A program made the position numbers and the translations under genes. From DASUPK01 sp963815045 (GTDB taxonomy: Bacteria > Actinomycetota > Thermoleophilia > Solirubrobacterales > 70-9), in assembly GCA_963815045.1 (NCBI GenBank), contig CAWFET010000003.1, positions 434,001 to 498,000 of the forward strand: 64,000 nucleotides of DNA. The letters are read 5' to 3'. Positions 57,879 through 64,000 of this stretch are shown here, in pieces; within the stretch, counting starts at the first letter, position 1, and each line of letters opens with the position of its first letter. The notes under the pieces are model-generated. The model worked only from the letters and a program-made list of their open reading frames with translations, had not been told where the DNA came from and did no database searches.

Positions 57879-59333
57879 CTAACCCGCCCCGACTGCCTCG
57901 AGCGGCTCGTCGGGCAGCCACGGCCGGCGCCAGCCGCCGTAGCCGTGGAGAAGGTTCGACGCGCCCTCCGGGCCCCAGCTGCCCTTGCGGTACGGCTCGA
58001 GCATGCAGGGGTTGTCGATCAGCGGCTGCACGATCCGCCAGGTCTCCAGCACGCTGTCCTCGCGGGCGAAGCGCTGCTGGTTCCCCGCCAGCGCATCGGC
58101 GAGCAGGCGCTCGTAGGGCCCAGGCTGGTTGCCGAACTGCTGCTTGAAGAGCAGGTCGAGGTGGACTCGCCGCAGCGCCTCCTCACCGGGCTGCTTCGCC
58201 TCGACGAGGAAGCTGACGCCGGCGTCGGGGTCGATGCGCACCACGATCTCGTCGGTCTCGGGAGTCGGCCCTCCGCCGATGCCGAGCGGGGGCGGGCTCT
58301 GGAAGATCACGCGCACCTCCGTCACCTTCTCGGCGAGCTCCTTCCCGGCCCGGACGAAGAACGGGACGCCCGACCAGCGCCAGTTGTTGACGTCGAGCCG
58401 TAGGGCGATGAACGTCTCGGTGGTCGACTTCGGGTCGACGCCCTCGATCCCCAGGTAGCCCTCGTACTGCCCGCGGACATAGCGGTTCGGGTTGATGTCG
58501 GGAATCGCCTTGAAGAAATCGAGCTTCGAGTCGCGGATCGGATCCGGGTCGGCGCCGGCCGACGGCGGCTCCATCCCCACGGTCGCCAGAACCTGAAGCA
58601 GGTGGTTCTGGAACACGTCCCGCATGCAGCCGACGGCGTCGTAGAAGCTGCCGCGATCGTCCACTCCGAAGTCCTCCGCCATCGTGATCTGCACCGACTC
58701 GACGTAGCGGCGGTTCCAGATCGGCTCCAGCAGGGAGTTGGCGAAGCGCAGGTAGGTGATGTCCATGACCGGCTCCTTGCCGAGGAAGTGATCGATCCGG
58801 TAGATCTGGTCCTCCTCCAGCACCTCGTGGATCTGGTCGTTGAGCTCGATGGCGGACTGGAGGTCGTGCCCGAACGGCTTCTCGATCACGACGCGGGCGT
58901 TCTCGGTGAGGCCGGCCTTGCCGAGGTACTCGATCACCGTGGCGAACAGCGACGGCGGGATCTCCAGATAGAAGACGGGGTGCTTCGCGGAGGAGAGCTT
59001 CTCCTCCAGGCGCTTGTAGGTGCCATCGTCGGTGTAGTCGCCCTGCACGTAGGTGAGCAGCTCCGTGTAGCGCTTGAAGGCGTCCTCATCGAGCTCCTCG
59101 CCCTTTTCCTTGGTGCGCCCCTCGACCGCGTCCCGCGCATGCTGATGGAGGTCCTCGTCCTTCCAGTCGTTGCGGGCGACGCCGATCACCGGGACCTGCA
59201 GAGTGCCGTTCGCGACCAGGTCGTACAGCGCCTTAAGGGTCATCTTCTTCGCCAGGTCGCCGGTGATCCCGAAGATCACCAGTGCGTCGGCCTGGGCGCC
59301 GAAAGGCTTGCCGTCTGACGATGCCTGAGCCAC
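57879..59333 (-). CDS. zwf: Glucose-6-phosphate dehydrogenase
   Basis: A 484-residue enzyme that oxidises glucose 6-phosphate to 6-phosphogluconolactone with NADP. The dinucleotide motif is VIFGITGDLAKK, and the active-site signature RIDHFLGKE (about residues 179-187) is intact. Its length fits the bacterial family. It is divergent from gnd, with a dyad in the 95-bp gap; pgl follows gnd. The three genes supply NADPH by the oxidative pentose phosphate route. Confidence 0.96.
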   Translation of the reverse strand: MAQASSDGKPFGAQADALVIFGITGDLAKKMTLKALYDLVANGTLQVPVIGVARNDWKDEDLHQHARDAVEGRTKEKGEELDEDAFKRYTELLTYVQGDYTDDGTYKRLEEKLSSAKHPVFYLEIPPSLFATVIEYLGKAGLTENARVVIEKPFGHDLQSAIELNDQIHEVLEEDQIYRIDHFLGKEPVMDITYLRFANSLLEPIWNRRYVESVQITMAEDFGVDDRGSFYDAVGCMRDVFQNHLLQVLATVGMEPPSAGADPDPIRDSKLDFFKAIPDINPNRYVRGQYEGYLGIEGVDPKSTTETFIALRLDVNNWRWSGVPFFVRAGKELAEKVTEVRVIFQSPPPLGIGGGPTPETDEIVVRIDPDAGVSFLVEAKQPGEEALRRVHLDLLFKQQFGNQPGPYERLLADALAGNQQRFAREDSVLETWRIVQPLIDNPCMLEPYRKGSWGPEGASNLLHGYGGWRRPWLPDEPLEAVGAG

Positions 59334-59395
59334 GTGGGCAACCTACCCGTATGCGAGGGTGCTCCGCAGGCGAAGCCGAGGAGCAACCCGTTTAA

Positions 59396-59409
59396 TGACG
59401 AAGTCGTCA
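59396..59409. promoter_or_regulatory. TGACGA-AG-TCGTCA dyad in the zwf/gnd divergent promoter
   Basis: A 6-bp inverted repeat with a 2-bp centre, 20 bp upstream of the gnd ATG. The overlap with likely promoter elements suggests a regulator site. Factor unknown. Confidence 0.4.
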
Positions 59410-59428
59410 ACAGTTGGGAAGGAGACTT

Positions 59429-60448
59429 ATGGCTCAGTTGGGAATGGTCGGTCTCGGCAGGATGGGGGCGAACCTCGTGCGGCGGCTGATGCGGGACGGC
59501 CACGACTGCGTCGTCTACGACGTCAACGCCGACGCGATCAAGCAGCTTGAGGGTGAGGGGGCAACGGGGGCGTCGAGCCTGAAGGAGCTGGCCGAGAAGC
59601 TCGACGCGCCGCGCGCCGTCTGGATCATGGTTCCGGCCGGCGAGATCACGGAGAGCTCCGTCAAGGAGGTCGCAGAGGTCCTGGACTCCGGCGACGCGAT
59701 CATCGACGGCGGCAACTCCTACTACCGCGACGACATCCGGCGCGCGGAGATGGTGGGGGAGAAGGGGATCGACTACATCGACTGCGGGACGAGCGGGGGC
59801 GTCTTCGGCCTGGACCGTGGCTTCTGCCTGATGATCGGCGGCCCCGACGGCGCGGTCGAGCGGCTGGATCCGATCTTCAAGACGATCGCGCCCGGTGTCG
59901 AGTCGGCCGAGCGCACCCCGGGCCGCGAGGGCGACCCCGACTCCGCCGAGAACGGCTACCTGCACTGCGGGCCGAACGGCGCGGGCCACTTCGTGAAGAT
60001 GGTCCACAACGGGATCGAGTACGGCGTGATGGCCGCCTACGCCGAGGGACTCAACATCCTCAAGAACGCGAACGCGGGGAAGGTGAAGCGGGAGATGGAC
60101 GCGGAGACGGCGCCGCTCGAGCACCCCGAGTACTACCAGTACGACCTGGACATCCCGCAGGTGGCCGAGGTGTGGCGGCGAGGCAGCGTGATCGGCTCCT
60201 GGCTGCTCGACCTGACCGCCGCCTCGCTCCAGGAGTCGAACGACCTCTCGGACTTCGAGGGCCGGGTCTCCGACTCCGGCGAGGGCCGCTGGACATCGAT
60301 CGCCGCGATCGAGGAGGGGGTGCCCGCCGGCGTGCTCACCACCGCGCTGTATGAGCGCTTCGCCTCGCGCAACCTCGACGACTTCGCCGACCGCGTCCTC
60401 TCGGCGATGCGCTACCAGTTCGGCGGCCACAAGGAGAAGCCGAAGTGA
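59429..60448 (+). CDS. gnd: 6-phosphogluconate dehydrogenase (decarboxylating), short form
   Basis: 339 residues from ATG 59429 with GGAAGGAG upstream. The Rossmann motif is MVGLGRMGANLVRRL; substrate and catalytic segments are DGGNSYYRDD, CGTSGGVFGL and GHFVKMVHNGIEYG. It matches the shorter Gnd/YqeC-type subfamily (about 300-340 residues), which often uses NAD rather than NADP. It overlaps pgl by GTGA. Confidence 0.93.
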   Translation: MAQLGMVGLGRMGANLVRRLMRDGHDCVVYDVNADAIKQLEGEGATGASSLKELAEKLDAPRAVWIMVPAGEITESSVKEVAEVLDSGDAIIDGGNSYYRDDIRRAEMVGEKGIDYIDCGTSGGVFGLDRGFCLMIGGPDGAVERLDPIFKTIAPGVESAERTPGREGDPDSAENGYLHCGPNGAGHFVKMVHNGIEYGVMAAYAEGLNILKNANAGKVKREMDAETAPLEHPEYYQYDLDIPQVAEVWRRGSVIGSWLLDLTAASLQESNDLSDFEGRVSDSGEGRWTSIAAIEEGVPAGVLTTALYERFASRNLDDFADRVLSAMRYQFGGHKEKPK

Positions 60449-61128
60449 GCGGTCCGCACCGGCTCGAGGTCTTCGACACTCCCGACCAGGTCCACCGTCG
60501 CGGCGCCGAGCTGCTCGCGGAGGCCGCGAATGCGGCGGTCGCCGAGCGCGGCCGAGCGGAGCTCGCGGTCAGCGGAGGGAGCGACCCCTGGCCGATGTTC
60601 TCCCAGCTCGAGGACCTCTTCGGCGACTGGGACAAGGCCGAGATCTTCCAGGTCGACGAGCGGGTCGCCCCGGCCGGCGATGAGGAGCGCAACCTCACCC
60701 ACCTGATCGAGAGCCTCTCGATCGGCGCCCAGGGCAGCATCAAGCCGATGCCCGTCACCGACGAGGACCTCGACGCCGCCGCGGCGCGCTACGCGGAGTC
60801 GCTGCCGGAGCGCATCGACATCGCCCACCTCGGCCTCGGGCCGGACGGGCACACGGCGTCACTCGTCCCCGGTGACCCGGTGCTGGAGGTCACGGATCGC
60901 CGCGTCGCCGTCACCTCCGGTGAGTACCAGGGGGTCCGCCGCATGACGCTCACCTATCCGGAGCTCGAGAGCACTCGCGGCCTGCTCTGGGTGGTTACGG
61001 GGGAGTCGAAGGTCGACGCCCTTGCGAAGCTGATCGACCAGGACCCGTCGACCCCGTCGGGGCGCATGCGCCCTCAGGGCGACTCGCTGATCCTGGCCGA
61101 CCGCGCCGCTGCGCCCGAGAGCGGCTGA
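60445..61128 (+). CDS. pgl: 6-phosphogluconolactonase
   Basis: 227 residues from GTG 60445. The SIS-like/NagB-fold marks are LAVSGGSDPWPMF, QVDERVAP and LGLGPDGHTASLVPGD. It hydrolyses the lactone made by Zwf. It is translationally coupled to gnd, so flux through the two steps is probably matched. Confidence 0.92.
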   Translation: MSGPHRLEVFDTPDQVHRRGAELLAEAANAAVAERGRAELAVSGGSDPWPMFSQLEDLFGDWDKAEIFQVDERVAPAGDEERNLTHLIESLSIGAQGSIKPMPVTDEDLDAAAARYAESLPERIDIAHLGLGPDGHTASLVPGDPVLEVTDRRVAVTSGEYQGVRRMTLTYPELESTRGLLWVVTGESKVDALAKLIDQDPSTPSGRMRPQGDSLILADRAAAPESG

Positions 61129-61158
61129 GGCTGATCACGCCGAGCTGGTCACTGCGCC

Positions 61159-61888
61159 CTAGTAGGAGTCGTGGTACCTCACCCACAGCGGCTGGTCCGG
61201 CGGCTCGTTTCGGCCGGCCGGGGTGCGGTCGAGCAGGCTGTAGTAGGACATCGCCGGTACCTCCAGGCCGCGCGCCGTGCTCGTGTATGTCCCATAGACC
61301 TCGCCGTCCTCGAGCGCGAAGACGCTCAGTCCCGGGCCCTCGGCGACGTAGCCGGCGGCGTCGGTGCCGCACATCTCCGCGTTCTGGGTGACGGTGAGGG
61401 GGATCTGGCCGCTCTCCAGGAACGGCTTGAGCTCCTCCTCGGTGTGGAAGTAGCCGAGGTCGCGATGGAAGTCGGTCTCGGCCGAGACCCAGTCGAACTC
61501 CCAGCCCATCCGGTCGCGGAAGGGCAACAGCTTCTCGAGCGGGGCGCGTGACGAGCAGATCAGGGTCGTGTCGCGCGCGCCCAGATGTGCCACCTGACCG
61601 GTGAGGCTGTCGGCGATCGAGGAGCAGACGGGACAGCCGGTCTCGTACGGTGGGGCCGAACATGAAGTGGTAGATCATCAGCTGCGAGCGGCCGTCGAAG
61701 AGGTCGGCCAGCGACTTCGTCCCGTCCTCGGTCTCGAAGCTGTAGTCCTTCTCGACCTTCATCCACGGCAGCTCCTGCCGCTTCTTCGTCAGCTCGTCGC
61801 CGCGGCGGGTGAGCTCCTTCTCCTCGGCGAGCAGCGCCTCGCGCTCGGCTCGCCATTCCTCACGGTTCACGACTCTGTGGTCCGGCAT
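61159..61888 (-). pseudogene. DUF899 thioredoxin-like gene with a frameshift
   Basis: From ATG 61888 (AGGAGG upstream) the frame reads VVNREEWRAEREALLAEEKE and LMIYHFMFGPT, typical of DUF899. At about 61648 one extra base must be skipped to reach YETGCPVCSSIADSLTGQVA (CxxC-like site) and the rest, ending VRYHDSY. The span is 730 nt, one base over a multiple of three. Without the shift the normal ~240-residue protein is restored, so a sequence error is as likely as a mutation. Confidence 0.8.
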
Positions 61889-61931
61889 CACGGTCCTCCT
61901 GTGGTGAGTTCGACGTTCTCTTCCCTATATA

Positions 61932-61949
61932 GTTAGCAAAATGGCTAAC
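61932..61949. promoter_or_regulatory. GTTAGC-AAAATG-GCTAAC operator containing the ArsR start codon
   Basis: A perfect 6-bp inverted repeat whose 6-bp centre includes the ATG at 61941. A TATATA -10-like box lies just upstream (about 61926-61931). It lies between the divergent DUF899 and ArsR genes. Confidence 0.7.
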
Positions 61950-62252
61950 GATCCGTTCAAAGCCCTCGCACACCCCCTGCGCCGCGACATCGTGGAGCGG
62001 CTCAGCGGCGGGACAGCGACGGTCGGCGAGGTGACGCGGGACTTCGGCGTCTCGAAGCCGACCATATCCCGCCACCTCAAGATGCTCGAGGAGGCCGGCG
62101 TGGTCTCCCGGGTGATCGACGGGCGTACCCACCGCCTCGCCCTCCGTCCCGAGGCGCTTGCCGAGACCTCCGATTGGATAGAAAGTCAGAGGGCTCGCTG
62201 GGAGCGGCTCTTCGACGTCGTCGGCGAGTACCTCGAGGAGCGAAAGGAGTGA
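61941..62252 (+). CDS. ArsR-family transcriptional regulator
   Basis: 103 residues. A winged helix of the ArsR type: FKALAHPLRRDIVERLSGG, FGVSKPTISRHLKMLEEAGV and VSRVIDGRTHRLALRPEAL. It has no metal-binding cysteines, so it belongs to the non-metal group that is usually paired with SRPBCC (AHSA1) genes, as here. The ATG lies inside its proposed operator and only ~10 nt after a -10-like box, so the transcript may be leaderless. GTGA overlap with the next gene. Confidence 0.92.
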   Translation: MANDPFKALAHPLRRDIVERLSGGTATVGEVTRDFGVSKPTISRHLKMLEEAGVVSRVIDGRTHRLALRPEALAETSDWIESQRARWERLFDVVGEYLEERKE

Positions 62253-62695
62253 GGGTGGCCGAGGAAGCCGCAAGGGTGGTCCGGATCGAGCGGACGTTCG
62301 ATGCGACGGCAGAGGACGTCTTCGACGCCTGGACGAGCGAGGAGGTGATCAGCCGCTGGTTCAGGCCGCGGAGGGGCTGGCGGGAGGCCGACGCCGAGGT
62401 GGACCTGCGCATCGGCGGGAAGGTCCGAGTCGTGATGCGAACGCCCGACGGGGAGCCAGTCGAGGCGGGTGGCGAGTACACGCTGATCGAGCGGCCGAAC
62501 CGGCTCGCGTTCACCTGGACCTTCGAGGACGACCCCTCCAACGAGCAGATGATCGAGCTGGAGTTCACGGAGCGGGACGGGGTCACCACCGTGGTGTTCG
62601 TGAACAGCGGCATCTCCGAGGCGGAGCGCCGGGACGCTCAGTACGAGGGCTGGTCGACCTGCTTCGATGAGATGGAGCGGGTTCTGTCCGGATGA
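62249..62695 (+). CDS. SRPBCC-domain protein (AHSA1 family)
   Basis: 148 residues from GTG 62249. The AHSA1 pattern is clear: RIERTFDATAEDVFDAWTSE, ISRWFRPR, DLRIGGKVRVVMRTPDGEPV and the final helix YEGWSTCFDEMERVL. The family binds hydrophobic ligands; ArsR-AHSA1 pairs are common stress or detoxification units. It overlaps the ArsR and DUF2182 genes. Confidence 0.9.
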   Translation: MRVAEEAARVVRIERTFDATAEDVFDAWTSEEVISRWFRPRRGWREADAEVDLRIGGKVRVVMRTPDGEPVEAGGEYTLIERPNRLAFTWTFEDDPSNEQMIELEFTERDGVTTVVFVNSGISEAERRDAQYEGWSTCFDEMERVLSG

Positions 62696-63549
62696 GGCGG
62701 GCAGTCGACATGAGGGTCACCGCCCTCTTCCTGCTCGCGGCCGCGGCGATCGCCTGGGTGGTGACCGTCGACCGGATGCAGGGGATGGACGCCGGGCCCG
62801 GGACGGACCTTGGCTCCTTCGGCTGGTTCGCCGGGGTCTGGGTCGTGATGATGGCCGCGATGATGCTGCCCTCGCTGGTGCCGATGGCGGGGGCCTATGC
62901 GGCGGAGGCGCGCGGGTCCTCGGCGGACGTCACGCCGCAGTCGCTCCTGCGGACCACCCTGTTCACGGCGGGCTATCTCCTCGCGTGGGCGCTCGTCGGC
63001 GTGGTCGCCTGGCTCGTGTTCAGGGCCGTTCGCTCGCTCGACCTCTCCATTCTGCGGTGGGATCACGGCGGGCGCTACGTCGCCGGGGGCGTGATCGCGT
63101 TCGCCGCCCTCTACGAGTTGACGCCACTGAAGAGGACCTGTCTCCGGCATTGCCGCGACCGCGAGCTCCTGGCCGCGGACTGGCGCGAGGGCGCGGCCGG
63201 AGCGCTTCGCATGGGCCTGGACCAGGGCGCCTACTGCGTCGGCTCGTCGTGGGCGCTGATGGCGGCGCTGTTCGCGCTCGGGGTGATGAGCATCACCTGG
63301 ATGGTCGTGATCGCCGCGCTGATCGTGCTGGAGAAGGTGTTGCCGTGGCGGGAGACGGCCGAGGCCGTCACCGTGGTCGTCCTGCTGGCGCTGGCGATCG
63401 GCGTGGCGTTCTTCCCCGGCCAGCTGCCGGGTCTGACGACCCCCGACTCGGCGGCGGCGATCCGCGCGATGGACTCGATGTCGATGCACGACGCGCCGAT
63501 GCACCAGGCGCCGATGCATCAGACGCCCATGCAGGGCATGAGCCCTTGA
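62692..63549 (+). CDS. DUF2182 membrane protein with Met/His-rich tail
   Basis: 285 residues with about seven membrane helices. The DUF2182 signature segments FAGVWVVMMAAMMLPSLVPM and PLKRTCLRHCRD are present, followed by GLDQGAYCVGSSWALM. The C-terminal ~25 residues are a repeated Met/His run (SMHDAPMHQAPMHQTPMQGM), which suggests copper(I) or other soft-metal binding. A transport or metal-handling role is inferred. The stop codon overlaps the -35 box of the MerR promoter. Confidence 0.87.
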   Translation: MRRAVDMRVTALFLLAAAAIAWVVTVDRMQGMDAGPGTDLGSFGWFAGVWVVMMAAMMLPSLVPMAGAYAAEARGSSADVTPQSLLRTTLFTAGYLLAWALVGVVAWLVFRAVRSLDLSILRWDHGGRYVAGGVIAFAALYELTPLKRTCLRHCRDRELLAADWREGAAGALRMGLDQGAYCVGSSWALMAALFALGVMSITWMVVIAALIVLEKVLPWRETAEAVTVVVLLALAIGVAFFPGQLPGLTTPDSAAAIRAMDSMSMHDAPMHQAPMHQTPMQGMSP

Positions 63550-63580
63550 CTTAGAGCGCACTCGAAGTCCTATCTTCGAG
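63546..63580 (+). promoter_or_regulatory. MerR-type promoter with 19-bp spacer and dyad
   Basis: TTGACT (63546-63551) and TATCTT (63571-63576) are separated by 19 bp, the stretched spacing that MerR activators correct. CTCGAAG-N6-CTTCGAG (63561-63580) is a perfect dyad inside the promoter. Confidence 0.75.
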
Positions 63581-63582
63581 GG

Positions 63583-63954
63583 GTGGACTCCACCCTCACC
63601 ATCTCGGACGCGGCGGCCCAGTCGGGCATCAGCGCGCACACGCTGCGCTATTGGGAGCGCGCCGGCCTGCTCCAGCCCGTCAGCCGCAACGGCAGCGGTC
63701 ACCGCCGCTACGCGGGGGAGGACCTGGAGCGGATCAGGTTCCTGACCAAGCTCCGCGCCACCGGGATGCCGATTCGCCAGATCCGCAGGTATGCGGAGCT
63801 GCTGAATGGGGGAGACGACACCAATGAGGAGCGCCTGGCGCTGCTCGAGGAACACCGCAGGGCCGTGAAGGCCCTCCTCGAGGAGACCGCCGGCCACCTC
63901 GAGCTCATCGACTGGAAGATCGACCTCTACCGAGAAAGGCTTGGAAAGAAATGA
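63583..63954 (+). CDS. MerR-family transcriptional regulator
   Basis: 123 residues from GTG 63583. The N-terminal winged helix is QSGISAHTLRYWERAGLLQP followed by GHRRYAGEDLERI. A long dimerisation helix follows (EERLALLEEHRRAVKALLEE). There is no metal-binding Cys pair. Genes of this type next to aldo/keto reductases are common, and the next gene is one, coupled by ATGA. It probably activates its own operon in response to an organic ligand. Confidence 0.9.
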   Translation: MDSTLTISDAAAQSGISAHTLRYWERAGLLQPVSRNGSGHRRYAGEDLERIRFLTKLRATGMPIRQIRRYAELLNGGDDTNEERLALLEEHRRAVKALLEETAGHLELIDWKIDLYRERLGKK

Positions 63955-64000
63955 AGAAGCGCAACCTGGGTGACCTGGAAGTCTCGGAGATCGGACTCGG
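63951..64000 (+). CDS. Aldo/keto reductase, N-terminal fragment (cut by window edge)
   Basis: ATG 63951 opens MKKRNLGDLEVSEIGLG, the standard first strand of aldo/keto reductases. Only 16 codons are in the window. It is coupled to merR by ATGA. Confidence 0.75.
   Translation, partial: MKKRNLGDLEVSEIGL

Noticed and set aside
57376..57921. N-terminal extension of the SDR (453-residue frame)
   Set aside because: An out-of-frame shadow of the cyclophilin gene.
1..64000. CRISPR array, rRNA operon, or complete insertion sequence
   Set aside because: No regularly spaced direct repeats, no rRNA sequence and no transposase frame were seen.

Overview
The window is high-GC DNA from an actinobacterium. 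WS/DGAT, PlsC, an Ag85-like esterase, many TetR regulators, PAP2 and secreted proteins with lysine-rich C-terminal tails suggest the Thermoleophilia/Solirubrobacterales; this lineage call is inference from gene content only. Genes are dense, and neighbours are often coupled by ATGA or GTGA overlaps.

Layout. (1) 1-9.0 kb is chromosomal backbone: a GGDEF/EAL protein, a PLP racemase/aldolase-like protein, tRNA-Ser with an L,D-transpeptidase right behind it, WS/DGAT, an FMN hydroxy-acid oxidoreductase and PlsC, ending at an intact tRNA-Arg(ACG) at 9034-9107. (2) 9.1-33.0 kb is an accessory island whose far end carries a 50-bp copy of the tRNA-Arg 3' half. It encodes a nearly complete branched-chain (valine-type) amino acid pathway: permease, leucine/valine dehydrogenase, 2-oxoacid dehydrogenase E1alpha/E1beta/E2, E3, a two-part B12 acyl-CoA mutase with isobutyryl-CoA mutase active-site residues, acyl-CoA dehydrogenase, 3-hydroxyacyl-CoA dehydrogenase, a crotonase-family protein, acyl-CoA ligase and thioesterase. 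GntR, PucR and MarR regulators accompany it. A perfect 11-bp palindrome TTGTGTCACAA occurs at three of its promoters, including that of the GntR gene. The island ends in a run of six small, mostly unrecognised genes that includes a truncated E2. (3) 33.0-39.7 kb is a second, smaller element ending in a third copy of the tRNA-Arg 3' half. It carries small zinc-ribbon and hypothetical genes, an amidohydrolase, a SnoaL-like gene and two related secreted proteins. A hairpin repeat family (CTGCTTT-CCATGC-AAAGCAG plus a companion hairpin) is scattered through its intergenic spaces and was not seen elsewhere. I found no integrase in either element. (4) 39.7-64 kb is backbone again: phosphodiester glycosidase, MBL hydrolase with divergent TetR, 5'-3' exonuclease, PAP2 protein, a TetR/hydrolase/P450/esterase group, SDR, CMD and SRPBCC genes, GDSL lipase, lipoprotein, RDD protein, TetR/cupin pair, cyclophilin, the oxidative pentose phosphate genes zwf, gnd and pgl, an ArsR-SRPBCC-DUF2182 operon and a MerR gene leading into a truncated aldo/keto reductase.

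How the genes work together. In the island, amino acid uptake, oxidative deamination, oxidative decarboxylation, carbon-skeleton rearrangement (isobutyryl-CoA to n-butyryl-CoA) and beta-oxidation would form one route from valine to acetoacetyl-CoA. The GntR protein probably controls the transporter, hydrolase and ligase promoters.

Other points of note: a 164-nt near-palindromic element between 52046 and 52209, an ArsR-type operator that contains the start codon, a MerR-type 19-bp-spacer promoter, and three genes with apparent single-base frame faults (FMN oxidoreductase, SDR, DUF899). The frame faults may be sequence errors. All positions were read by eye; no search or alignment program was run.
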